DNA of 64,000 nt. Source: Acidobacteriota bacterium (GTDB taxonomy: Bacteria; Acidobacteriota; Thermoanaerobaculia; Gp7-AA8). The stretch spans positions 24,125-88,124 of the forward strand of contig QHVT01000025.1 in assembly GCA_003223645.1 (NCBI GenBank), read 5' to 3'. Of this stretch, positions 8,150-16,338 are shown piece by piece. The position numbers and the translations under genes are program-made. Below the pieces are notes generated by a model. The model was not told where the DNA came from, made no database searches, and worked only from the letters and a program-made list of their open reading frames with translations. How positions within the stretch are numbered: the stretch's first letter is position 1; each line of letters begins with the position of its first letter.

Positions 8150-8445
8150 GCAGTCTTGAAAAGCGACTCGAGCTCGCGCTCCACCGTCTGGCGGATGCGC
8201 GACTCGAACGGCTTCGCCAGCAGCGGGAGCTTCACGTCGATCACCACGGCTGCATCCGTGACCTCCAGCGTCCCCCCGACCGACATTCCGCGGGCCTTTC
8301 CTTTGAAGTACAGCGTGTCGCCGCGCCAGTCGTGCTCGACGTCGTCGGCCTTGTCGCCGAACTGGCCGAGGAGCTGCTGCGCCTTTCGATCGACGACCTG
8401 GTGAGCCTTCGTCTTCGTCGTGTTGTGCGGTACCGCGATTCGCAT
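8146..8445 (-). CDS. Polyhydroxyalkanoate-system family protein
   Basis: The protein is 99 residues. The pattern MRIAVPHNTTKTKAHQVVDR, a central acidic or aromatic strand region and a C-terminal helix (ESRIRQTVERELESLF) match the short PHA granule region family (PHA_gran_rgn, putative steroid/lipid-binding fold). The ATG at 8445 was chosen because that is where the family's usual N-terminus begins; upstream in-frame sequence is arginine-rich noise. No PHA synthase or phasin gene is nearby. Confidence 0.72.
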   Translation of the reverse strand: MRIAVPHNTTKTKAHQVVDRKAQQLLGQFGDKADDVEHDWRGDTLYFKGKARGMSVGGTLEVTDAAVVIDVKLPLLAKPFESRIRQTVERELESLFKTA

Positions 8446-8471
8446 GCGCGCGTATTGTGCGTGACGCGTGC

Positions 8472-9347
8472 CTACGGTGTCACGGCGCTCGACTGCACGG
8501 CGATCGTCGCGCGCGGCGTGAAGTGCCACGGACTCGTCGCGACGTCGAACGAGCAGCGCTCGCCCGGCTGCAGGACACGCTTGCAACTCGCGTCGCCGAT
8601 CAATTTGTAACCCGAGGCCTTGCGGCCGGGGCGATCGGCGTTCATCAAGTTGATGGCCTCGACGCGCAGCGCGCAGGGATGCGGATTCGAGAGCGTGATC
8701 GTGCGCCGGCCGGTGCCGATGAAGTGGACGTCGGGCGGATCGATCGCGGGCTGGTTGCTGGTGCAGAGCGGCGGGGGTGGTGGGGGAATGGGCGTGTAGC
8801 CGGAGAGACTGACGGTCTTTGTTCTGCCGTTCCCGATCACGGTCAGTTTACCGTTGCGGTGACCTTCGGTCGTCGGCGCGAACACGATGGCGGCAACACA
8901 CGGCGCGCCGGCGCCGCAGTTGTCGGTGATCAGAAAGTCTTTCGCGTTCGCTTTAAGCAGCACGACGTGTTCCGCGTTTTTGATGGTGACGAGTTGGGCG
9001 GGGACGTTGCGCGCGTTGAAGTTGATTGCTGCCGGTGTAACGGTAAAAGGCTGTGGCTGCTGCGGCGGTTCACGATCGGGCGGGGGCACTACGGGAGTAT
9101 CGGGACCCTGTGTCGTGGCGGTCGTATCGGTCGTACCTGTCGTACCTGTCGTACCTGTCGTATCTGTCCTATCTGTCGTAGTCGTCGCATCTGTCCTACC
9201 AACCCCAACCCCCGCCCCCGGAGACCGCGACCCCAGCACGGGCAGAATCGAGACCACGACCAATACGATCGCGATCTCGATCCAGCGCTGCCGCTTCCGC
9301 CGCTTCCGTTCCGCGGAGTCGTCGATCAGGATGGTGATCTCGGCCAT
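8472..9347 (-). CDS. Membrane-anchored protein with Thr/Asp repeats and Ig-like region
   Basis: After a basic cytoplasmic N-terminus (RKRRKRQR) there is one transmembrane helix (about 22-39), then a Thr-rich linker of TTG/TTD triplets encoded by 9-bp tandem repeats (about 9115-9200). A proline-rich hinge and two beta-rich segments follow, with paired cysteines (DNCGAGAPC, SNPHPC, DASCK). The beta region resembles immunoglobulin-like or choice-of-anchor type domains. It is probably periplasmic or surface-facing. It is coupled to the upstream small membrane protein, with 3 bases between them. Confidence 0.7.
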   Translation of the reverse strand: MAEITILIDDSAERKRRKRQRWIEIAIVLVVVSILPVLGSRSPGAGVGVGRTDATTTTDRTDTTGTTGTTGTTDTTATTQGPDTPVVPPPDREPPQQPQPFTVTPAAINFNARNVPAQLVTIKNAEHVVLLKANAKDFLITDNCGAGAPCVAAIVFAPTTEGHRNGKLTVIGNGRTKTVSLSGYTPIPPPPPPLCTSNQPAIDPPDVHFIGTGRRTITLSNPHPCALRVEAINLMNADRPGRKASGYKLIGDASCKRVLQPGERCSFDVATSPWHFTPRATIAVQSSAVTP

Positions 9348-9350
9348 GAG

Positions 9351-9791
9351 CTACACCGCTTCGCGCAGCCGCGCGTGGTTCTCGTTATCGATGACGATGC
9401 GGGCCGCCGGCACTTCTTTCCTCGCGGGCGCGGACTCCACCACGCCTTTGAATCGCGCCAGCAAGTCGCGCGTGCGGTCCATGCCCGCGATCAGCACGAT
9501 CGACGTCAGCAGCACGTCGAGCTGCGGCGGCACGCTGTCCGCGTTGATGGTCCTGCCGACGCGCAGCGCGGTGAAGTTCACCGCGGCAAGACAGAGCACG
9601 ACCGTCAGCGCGTTGAGAATCAACGTCTGACGCGTCTGCGCGCGAACTTTGTCGCGGAACAGGACGTGAGCGTTTTTCTGAAGCCGGCGCAGGCGCTCCC
9701 ACGCCAGCGTCGACCGCGCGGCGGAGACGATGCAGTCCACCGCGAACATCACGAGAACGAGAAGACCAACCATTTTTCCGATGGCGTCCAT
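9351..9791 (-). CDS. Small membrane protein, 146 aa
   Basis: Three hydrophobic segments are visible: residues about 7-25, 60-75 and 90-103. A basic stretch (RLRRLQKNAHVLFRDKVRAQTR) lies between the first two. No family is recognised. Its stop is 3 bases before the start of the Thr-rich anchored protein, so the two genes are likely one operon. Confidence 0.65.
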   Translation of the reverse strand: MDAIGKMVGLLVLVMFAVDCIVSAARSTLAWERLRRLQKNAHVLFRDKVRAQTRQTLILNALTVVLCLAAVNFTALRVGRTINADSVPPQLDVLLTSIVLIAGMDRTRDLLARFKGVVESAPARKEVPAARIVIDNENHARLREAV

Positions 9792-9835
9792 GACTACCCC
9801 TCCGTCTGGATAGTGACGAACGCGGCGGAAACGTT

Positions 9836-11794
9836 TCAGCTCGTTACTTGCTCTGCTCCGCGAACACGATCATCTGCCACTCGATCTTCGGCTGCCCCTG
9901 CGCGTGCTCGTGATGGTCGGGGGCGGGTAGCGTGCGCCCTTTGCCCATCACGATCTCCTCGCCGCAGACGACGCAGCGGTAGATGCCGGGATTCGACGCG
10001 ACCGTGCACGGAGCGTGGCGCGTATCGAACGCCGCGCTGCTCGACTGAATGACATTGTCGCGGTACTTGTACTGCGCCATTCATGTCCCTCCGAAGTCGA
10101 CCTCCTCGTCCGGCGAAATCCGCCGGTTGAGTGTTCGAAGGAGTATTCGAGGTCCTGCGAATCCCGCTCGGAGAGGAGGTCCTCTCTTCAGACACTGAAG
10201 AGGGACGGGTGTGGCGTTTTTTTGCGGCGACGGATCGGTAAACGTATGTTTCCACCGACCACGTCTCCGGCGGCCCGCGCGTTGGGCCGCGCTCGAGCAC
10301 CCACGGATCGGACAGCGGCTCGTCGGAGGTCAGGAGCACGAACGTCTCGACGCCGAACGGCGGCGCGACTTCGAATCGCGCGTCGAGCACGACGTCCTGC
10401 CGCGCGCCGAACCGGTTCTCAACCGAGCCGTCGTGCGGATACAGCAGCACGCTCTCGCCGCGGCCGTCGATCGCAAAGACGTAGACAAAACGTGACGACG
10501 ACGGACTATGAAGCGTGAGCTCGTACTGCTCGCCCTCGATCAGCACGCCGTCGCGCGCGTGCTGCAGCTCGAGCCGCGCCTCGCCGCGTGGTCCGCGCAG
10601 ATCGCGAAGCGGACGCGGTTCGAAGACCTCGAGCATTATCCCGGGCTGCGCGCTGCCGGCTTCGATGCACGCTTCGCTGCGATCGGCGCCGATCAATGCG
10701 GTTACACGCAGGAGCGCGTCATCGGCGCGCAGCTCACTGCCGATGGCCAACCCATGCACCCGCCCGCCCTGCACGACGACGGTTGTTGGAGTGGTGCGCG
10801 CCTCCGGCGCGCCTTTCGTTCCCCCGCCCGAAGGCGCGCCGGAGGCGCGCACCACTCGTTCCACGAACACGAACGTGCGTTCGCCGCTGCGCGCCGCGGC
10901 GTCGCCGAGAAAAGGTGCGAGACGCGCGCGCGCATCGCCGGACATCACCGGCTGCTGAAAGGGAGTCTCCGCGCGCATTCGCGCCTGTGCGCGCAAGAAA
11001 ACCTCGCTCGCGCTCGCATTGGCGGATGCTTCGCGCATCGCGCGCACGAGCGCCGATGAAAATGCGCCGTGAATGTGTTTCTCTTCATCGCGCGTCTCCC
11101 ACGCGCGATCGAAGTCCTGCGTCGCGCTGAGCACCAGCGCTCCTCGCTGTTCGGGCGTGCGATGCGCAATCCGAGGAGAGACGCCGCGCGCGCCGGAGCC
11201 GCTGAAACAGTTGTCGAGGACGATCGTCAGCCGCGCGCCGCGATCGACGATTGCGTTGAAGTGCGCGCGCAACTCCTTGTCGCGAATCTCGCGCCCGTCC
11301 GCCGCGACGATCGCTTCATCCATGCCGTCGCGCTCATCGGAGTGCGTGTTGGCGACACGTGTGCCGTGGCCGGAAAAGTAAAAGAGGACGACGTCGCGAT
11401 CCAGGGAACCTCTACATGAGGCGTCATCCTGAGCCGGCGAAGCGCGGCGAAGGATCTCGGAATGCGACGCTTTCGCATTTTGAGATCCTTCGCCGTCTTC
11501 GCGGCTCAGGATGACGGGAATACGACTTGTGCACGAGTCGCCCAGAACCTCGAGAACCCGAAGAATCGCGTCGCCGGTTGCTTCGCCGTCGATCAGCGTC
11601 ACGACGTCGCTCTCTTCGAATCCGTAGCGATCGATCAAAATCCTGCGCAACGCGTCGACGTCGTTGCGCGGTCCGTCGAGATTGCGCAGCGGCTTCGCTG
11701 CGCTGTAGTCGTTGATTCCGATGAGCAGCGCGCGCTTCGCGGCGTGCGCGTGCAACGCGAGCGCGCACAGTGCGAAGAGCGCCACGCGTTTCAT
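9836..11794 (-). CDS. Secreted caspase-fold peptidase (C14) with repeat insertions
   Basis: A signal peptide (residues 1-19) is followed by a caspase-like domain: KRALLIGINDY, catalytic His143 in FYFSGHGTR and Cys196 in LDNCFSGSG. A C-terminal beta-rich region ends near VETYVYRSVAAK. Two palindromic repeats are translated in frame: family C at about 88-127, inside the catalytic domain, and family B at about 314-336. The frame then reads through an A7 run at 10217-10223 and overlaps the next gene to 9836. A one-base backward shift there would end translation at 10188, so the natural C-terminus is uncertain. The start overlaps the lipoprotein stop by 4 bases. Confidence 0.85.
   Translation of the reverse strand: MKRVALFALCALALHAHAAKRALLIGINDYSAAKPLRNLDGPRNDVDALRRILIDRYGFEESDVVTLIDGEATGDAILRVLEVLGDSCTSRIPVILSREDGEGSQNAKASHSEILRRASPAQDDASCRGSLDRDVVLFYFSGHGTRVANTHSDERDGMDEAIVAADGREIRDKELRAHFNAIVDRGARLTIVLDNCFSGSGARGVSPRIAHRTPEQRGALVLSATQDFDRAWETRDEEKHIHGAFSSALVRAMREASANASASEVFLRAQARMRAETPFQQPVMSGDARARLAPFLGDAAARSGERTFVFVERVVRASGAPSGGGTKGAPEARTTPTTVVVQGGRVHGLAIGSELRADDALLRVTALIGADRSEACIEAGSAQPGIMLEVFEPRPLRDLRGPRGEARLELQHARDGVLIEGEQYELTLHSPSSSRFVYVFAIDGRGESVLLYPHDGSVENRFGARQDVVLDARFEVAPPFGVETFVLLTSDEPLSDPWVLERGPTRGPPETWSVETYVYRSVAAKKRHTRPSSVSEERTSSPSGIRRTSNTPSNTQPADFAGRGGRLRRDMNGAVQVPRQCHSVEQRGVRYAPRSVHGRVESRHLPLRRLRRGDRDGQRAHATRPRPSRARAGAAEDRVADDRVRGAEQVTS
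9844..10080 (-). CDS. Small zinc-ribbon-like protein with CVVC motif
   Basis: The protein is 78 residues. A YRCVVCGEEI knuckle and a later His-rich PAPDHHEHAQ stretch give plausible metal ligands, followed by WQMIVFAE. This layout is common in small bacterial zinc-knuckle proteins of unknown role. A GGAGGG ribosome site precedes the start. The whole gene is overlapped in another frame by the nominal read-through end of the caspase gene, and the codon pattern favours this frame as the real one. Confidence 0.75.
   Translation of the reverse strand: MAQYKYRDNVIQSSSAAFDTRHAPCTVASNPGIYRCVVCGEEIVMGKGRTLPAPDHHEHAQGQPKIEWQMIVFAEQSK
10184..10202 (-). promoter_or_regulatory. Stem-loop after the A7 run in the caspase gene
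   Basis: On the minus strand CTCTTCAG, loop TGT, CTGAAGAG forms a perfect 8-bp stem starting 14 bases after the A7 tract. The frame reached by a -1 shift stops at 10190-10188, inside this stem. It might stimulate frameshifting; no U-run follows, so it is not a standard terminator. Confidence 0.5.
10788..10857. repeat. Family B palindrome inside the caspase gene
   Basis: GGAGTGGTGCGCGCCTCC and GGAGGCGCGCACCACT arms flank GGCGCGCC copies. It is translated as VVRASGAP and GAPEARTTP, the same residues as in the ABC exporter copy at 5022-5083. Confidence 0.88.
11423..11515. repeat. Family C palindrome inside the caspase catalytic domain
   Basis: GTCATCCTGAGC and GCTCAGGATGAC form the outer arms, with CGAAGGATCTC and GAGATCCTTCG inside and a central TTTCGCATT. 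The two other copies are at 26462-26555 and 53929-54028, both between genes. Here it is read in frame between the early caspase strands and the FYFSGHG strand. Confidence 0.9.
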
Positions 11795-12183
11795 CGGCAG
11801 GCGGCCAGCGCCTCGCCGGTCGTGACGTCGCCGTACGTCCACATCCGCCCCGAGCCGTCGCGATAGGCAACGCCGCGGAACGCGCGGTCGTGCGAATACT
11901 GCTGCACGCCGCCGCGATAGACGTCGTACGCGCCGCCGCCGTAGTGCAGCGCCTCGACCATCGAGTCTTCCATCACGATCTTCGTCTGCACGAAAAACAC
12001 GCCGCAGTCCGTGCCGGCGGCGTGCGCCTGCACGTTCCAGCGTGCGAGGCGCGAGCGCGCGTAGCGGCTCGTGAATGCGTCCGCGGCGGCGACGTGCTCG
12101 TTGCTTTTCATGCGCGGTTGATTCGAGTCGCACGAAGACATCCAGGCCGCGATGGTCAGCGCCACTGCAAGGATGCGCGTCAT
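11791..12183 (-). CDS. Putative lipoprotein, 130 aa
   Basis: The ATG at 12183 follows a GGAGG ribosome site. The N-terminus MTRILAVALTIAAWMSSC looks like a lipoprotein signal with Cys18 as the lipidated residue. The remainder has a Tyr/Gly-rich stretch (EALHYGGGAYDVYRGG) and no known domain. Its stop overlaps the caspase start (ATGA), so the two are translationally coupled. It may act as an inhibitor, partner or anchor for the caspase; this is inferred only from position. Confidence 0.72.
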   Translation of the reverse strand: MTRILAVALTIAAWMSSCDSNQPRMKSNEHVAAADAFTSRYARSRLARWNVQAHAAGTDCGVFFVQTKIVMEDSMVEALHYGGGAYDVYRGGVQQYSHDRAFRGVAYRDGSGRMWTYGDVTTGEALAACR

Positions 12184-12245
12184 CTCACGTACCTCCATCG
12201 AAAGTGGGCCGCCGCCGATTGCAGCGGCGGCCCGGGTGAAAAGCC

Positions 12246-13286
12246 TCACGGCTCGAGCGGTGGACAGAGCGCGATCTCCCACGGACTGCGATCGACGTTG
12301 AGACGAAGCGCGTTGAGAAGCGATGACCAGAGCGTCGATGCCGGATGAATCGACGACCACGTGACTTGCGAGTACGTCGTGCCGGGTGCCGCGCCGGGAA
12401 TGGGCACGAGACGCGACGACGCCGAGGGCGGATTCGCCGCGAGGTCGTAGTAGCGCTCGAAGTGCCGGCCGACGCCGGGTGTCGCACTCGGCAACGCGGG
12501 GACGAGCGGCGGCAGATTGAGCACCGCGATCTCGACGTGATTGTCTTCGTCCGGTGTCAGCGTCATCGTGCGGCCGGGCGTGCCGCCGAAGTCGGCTTCG
12601 TCGAGCTTGATGCTGTCGCCCGAGACGACGATGTCGACGCCGATCCAGCTGGCGATCGCCTGCGAATACGTCGACGCGCTGCCCGATCCGTCGAGGCGCT
12701 TGAAGCGCACCGGCGTGACGTCGCTGCCGATGCGCGCGACTTCGTAGGTGAAGACGTTGCCGCTGGTGAGATGAATGCGCGCGGCGACGAGTCCCGTCGG
12801 AGGCGAGTTGCCCGTGACCGACGAGTCGAGACCGCAGGTCGGGCAGATCTCGCTCAGTTGGGCGAGCCAGCTGATGTCCTCGCGCTGACCCGACGTCGTC
12901 GGAATGATTCCGGAGCGGACGCCGCTCGTGAACGAGAGCGCGGGCAGCGCGGGATCGCTGCTGCTGCCTTTGACGACCGAGACGTCCGTACCGGACAGTT
13001 GCCACGCGCCGCCGCCGGCGACCGCCGCTTCGAGCGCGTCCTGCGCGGAGTCGATGGTCTTGTCGCTGAAGAGGTACGAGGCGATGGTCGCGTCGCGCGT
13101 CGGGCACGTACCGGTGCAGCTGCCGGCGCGCGTGATGATGATGGGTTGGTGGTGGGGAAGGCCGGTGCCGTCGGAGATTTGATGGCCGTGGCCGACATTG
13201 AGCAGCACGACGTCGAGTTGCGTGCCGTTGCTATTGGGGATGAATGCCATCATCCCGGTGAAAAGGATTCGTACGATGAACTCCAA
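12246..13286 (-). CDS. Unknown protein downstream of the CHAT gene
   Basis: The protein is 346 residues. Translation probably starts at TTG (13286), 9 bases after a strong GGAGG site. The N-terminus MEFIVRILFTGMMAFIPNSNG is not a classic signal peptide. Later features are a CPTCG pair (about residue 145) and a long beta-rich C-terminus with many DG/SG turns. It overlaps the end of the CHAT gene by 56 bases on the same strand, which points to co-expression. No family is assigned with confidence. Confidence 0.65.
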   Translation of the reverse strand: MEFIVRILFTGMMAFIPNSNGTQLDVVLLNVGHGHQISDGTGLPHHQPIIITRAGSCTGTCPTRDATIASYLFSDKTIDSAQDALEAAVAGGGAWQLSGTDVSVVKGSSSDPALPALSFTSGVRSGIIPTTSGQREDISWLAQLSEICPTCGLDSSVTGNSPPTGLVAARIHLTSGNVFTYEVARIGSDVTPVRFKRLDGSGSASTYSQAIASWIGVDIVVSGDSIKLDEADFGGTPGRTMTLTPDEDNHVEIAVLNLPPLVPALPSATPGVGRHFERYYDLAANPPSASSRLVPIPGAAPGTTYSQVTWSSIHPASTLWSSLLNALRLNVDRSPWEIALCPPLEP

Positions 13287-16200
13287 GGTGTGTTCCTCCG
13301 TTGCTCTGTCGTTCTTGCGTCGACTCGAACGGTGACGATGCGTGACCGATCACCTGAAACGGAGCCCACGCCAGCAACGACTGCAGTCCGCGGTTTCCGC
13401 TTCGGAGCATTTCGAGCTGCGCGGCCCTCAAGGCTTCTGCAGCGTCGTCGCCCTGTCCGTAATGACGATGGAAAGACACGGAGAGCCGCTCCGCTGTGGC
13501 GTCTTCGACGTCCCACAACGTGCCCATGACGGCGGGAACACCGGCCGTGATGAGCGGCCGCACCAGCGGCGCCACACCTTCGGAACCAACGGGAAGCCCG
13601 CCCGCGCTGCTGCACGCAGAAAGCACGACCAGGCGTGTTCGATCGAGAGTCAGGTTCCTCAACAATTCCTCGGCGTCGATCGCGCCGGAGTCTCCTTTCG
13701 ATGGCGCGAGCAGCAGCACCGAGTGCCACGGCTGCGACGGGTTGACGATCGCGTGTGCCGCGATGTGCACGATGGCTTTGTTTTTTGCGAGCGCGAGAAA
13801 TTCCGGAACGGTCGCGGCGTCGCCGGTGCGCACGACTGCCAGCGCGCCGAATGCGCCGGCGATGCGCTCCACTTCCGACTTCGCGCGCGGCAGCCGTTTG
13901 AGTCCGCGCGCGAGATCGAGCTGGCTGTTGAAGTTCGGATCGCCGAACAGCAGCGCGGTCGGCGGCTCTGACGACGACAACTCTTCGTCGCGCAGCAACG
14001 AGAACACGTAGAGCGTCGCGCTCGGCGCGAGCTCGATCGGCATCTTCTCGATGAGGTGCTGTTTCGTGTCGAAATCGTAGAGGCCCGCGAACGGAAGGCC
14101 GTGCATGGCGCCGTCGGCGACGATCACGAGACGCCTCGGAACTCTGCCGTTTTGCAATTTGGCAATGTCACGAAGCGGCCGCCGCAGCAGTTCCGCGAAC
14201 GGCGGCTGCAACGCGCGGCGGAAGGTCGGATCGTCGCGCTGCCTGCTCGCGCGCTGCAGTTCGTCGCTCCAGCGCTCGACGTCTTTTCGCCGCGCGCGCT
14301 GCGTGATGTGCGACGCCCCGTCGCGCGACACGATCCATGTCTCCGTGCGATCTTCCAGGACGGTGTATTGAAGAAGGAACGTCCCTTCGTCGAGGTATGG
14401 CTGGACCGCGCGGAGGCTCATCGGCTCGCCGTGCGGCACGAGCCGGCGGAACGACTCCGGCGCGACGCCGCGCTGCAGGATCAGATTGAGCGGCTCATAC
14501 GCGCGCGAGCGCTCGGCGTAATCGAAGGCCGGCTCCCACTGCCCGCGGTCGACGAGCTGGCGGATCAATCGATCGTACGTCTCGCGGAAACGATTGAAGT
14601 ATGCGCTCCAGTACGGCTCACCTTCGCCGGGGCGGCGACGGGCCAGCATCTGCGATTCCTCGCCGCGCAATTCACGCAACGCGTTTTGGAGGTCGCGCTG
14701 CGCGTCGCCGTCGCGTCCCGCCAGTTGCGCCGCCTCGGCGCGCTCCGCGTAGAGCGACGCGCGAAACGTGCGCGCCTCGTCCTGCGGAACGATGGCTAAT
14801 GCCGCGCTGAATGCCGCGACGGCACGCATCGGATTGACGCGCAGCAGAGAGCGGCCATCGATTTCGTGAATCTGCGCCTGAATCGCGCTCAGGACGGTCG
14901 CGTCTTTCGGTTTCTCCGCCAGCCGTTTCGCTTCCGCAAGGTCGTCGCTCGCGTCTTTGTAGCGATCGAGCTGCAATTCGACGTCGGCGCGCGAGCGCCT
15001 TCGCGCGGCGACGTTGGTCTTGTAGTCTTCGACGCCTTCCGGAGGCTGCTCGCGAAACGCATCCTGCACCATGCGCAGCGCGAGGTTTTCATAGCGTAAA
15101 GCGATCGCGGGGAAGTGCAGTTCCGCCGCGGTTTTCGCCCCCTCGCCGAAAATCACATTGCGAATCCGTGGATGGACCGTGCGTGAGACGTAGCGCAGCG
15201 CCTGCAGTCCCTCGTGCCACGCCAGCTCGCTCTGTCCGAGCTCGCGATAGCTTCCGCAGCGGCTGCGATGAATGCTGGCGACTTTCTCCGTGTCGCCGAA
15301 TCGCTCGAATACTTTGAATGCCGCGTCGTAATTCGTGATCGCATCCAGATGGCGGCTCTCGCGCATGAAGATGTAGGCGCGCAGTGCCTGGATCTTCGCG
15401 CCGAGGTATTCGTAATGACGTTTGTGCGCTTCCTCGGCCAATGGCTCGAGCAATTGCAAGGACGTCGCGGTCGCACCGGCGCGATAGGGGAGGTGCAGTA
15501 CGCGATCCATTTCCGCGGCGAGGCGAAGCGGACTATCGCGCGGATGCGTCATCGCGCGCGCGGCATCCGGCGCATAAGGATCGCCGCCGAGGCGCCGCGA
15601 CAATTCCTCGGCGAGAAGGTTCGCCGCGCCGGGATCCTTACTCTTCAGGACGTCCTGTTCGAAATAGTCCATCGCGGGACTTGGAAAAGGCGCAATGAGT
15701 TTGCGGACGGCCGTGCGGTCGCGGCGTTTCAATGCCGCGGCGACCTCGCCGCGGTTCCAATGAGGAATCGGCGCGCGGAGGCGATGCAAGTGATCGCGCG
15801 CCTCGTTGGCCCACCCCGATCGATCGTTCGATAGAAGCGCGTTCCACGAAGTCATCGCATCATTCGAGAATCCAAGGGACTCCTGAATGAGAGCGAGATT
15901 GAACAATGCAGTGGCATCGTCCGGCATCGCCGCCGTCGCGCGCTCCGCAGCTTCGAGCGCGCGCAGCAAATCGGAGTCCTGCTGTTCGCGTTGCGCGCGC
16001 ACGTAATACGCGGCGGCGATGTCGGACAGCGCATGGGCATCGCTGTGCGCAAATACCCGCAGCGCCGCAATCGCGCTGTCGGTGCATTGCGGCCGCGACT
16101 CGAGAAGGCGCAGCGCGTCTTTGTGCGTATCGATCAGGTCGGGGCAGGGCTCGTCCGTCGACGGCGGTGTCGCCGGAACGGCTCGAAATGGCTGCCATTC

Positions 16201-16320
16201 CGCTTGCGTCAGCCGCGGTTCGATCGTTCGCCACACCTGCCTCGGTTCGGTGTCCTTACAAGCGGAAGTACCGCAGACCAGAATGAGAACGACGATCCCG
16301 AGCCTTTTCACGCACCGCAT
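13231..16320 (-). CDS. CHAT-domain TPR lipoprotein (caspase-like)
   Basis: The protein is 1029 residues. The N-terminus MRCVKRLGIVVLILVCGTSAC resembles a lipoprotein signal. A long helical TPR-like region follows, then a C-terminal CHAT domain with catalytic His in VHIAAHAIVNPSQPW and Cys in LVVLSACSSAGGLPVGSEG, ending with GTLWDVEDATAERL and FHRHYGQG. CHAT proteins are cysteine proteases of the caspase clan. The gene starts 18 bases from a divergent ECF sigma gene, so both share a promoter region. Lipidation would place it in the envelope; this is inferred from the signal sequence. Confidence 0.9.
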   Translation of the reverse strand: MRCVKRLGIVVLILVCGTSACKDTEPRQVWRTIEPRLTQAEWQPFRAVPATPPSTDEPCPDLIDTHKDALRLLESRPQCTDSAIAALRVFAHSDAHALSDIAAAYYVRAQREQQDSDLLRALEAAERATAAMPDDATALFNLALIQESLGFSNDAMTSWNALLSNDRSGWANEARDHLHRLRAPIPHWNRGEVAAALKRRDRTAVRKLIAPFPSPAMDYFEQDVLKSKDPGAANLLAEELSRRLGGDPYAPDAARAMTHPRDSPLRLAAEMDRVLHLPYRAGATATSLQLLEPLAEEAHKRHYEYLGAKIQALRAYIFMRESRHLDAITNYDAAFKVFERFGDTEKVASIHRSRCGSYRELGQSELAWHEGLQALRYVSRTVHPRIRNVIFGEGAKTAAELHFPAIALRYENLALRMVQDAFREQPPEGVEDYKTNVAARRRSRADVELQLDRYKDASDDLAEAKRLAEKPKDATVLSAIQAQIHEIDGRSLLRVNPMRAVAAFSAALAIVPQDEARTFRASLYAERAEAAQLAGRDGDAQRDLQNALRELRGEESQMLARRRPGEGEPYWSAYFNRFRETYDRLIRQLVDRGQWEPAFDYAERSRAYEPLNLILQRGVAPESFRRLVPHGEPMSLRAVQPYLDEGTFLLQYTVLEDRTETWIVSRDGASHITQRARRKDVERWSDELQRASRQRDDPTFRRALQPPFAELLRRPLRDIAKLQNGRVPRRLVIVADGAMHGLPFAGLYDFDTKQHLIEKMPIELAPSATLYVFSLLRDEELSSSEPPTALLFGDPNFNSQLDLARGLKRLPRAKSEVERIAGAFGALAVVRTGDAATVPEFLALAKNKAIVHIAAHAIVNPSQPWHSVLLLAPSKGDSGAIDAEELLRNLTLDRTRLVVLSACSSAGGLPVGSEGVAPLVRPLITAGVPAVMGTLWDVEDATAERLSVSFHRHYGQGDDAAEALRAAQLEMLRSGNRGLQSLLAWAPFQVIGHASSPFESTQERQSNGGTHLGVHRTNPFHRDDGIHPQ

Positions 16321-16338
16321 AAGATACGAGATCGGGCG

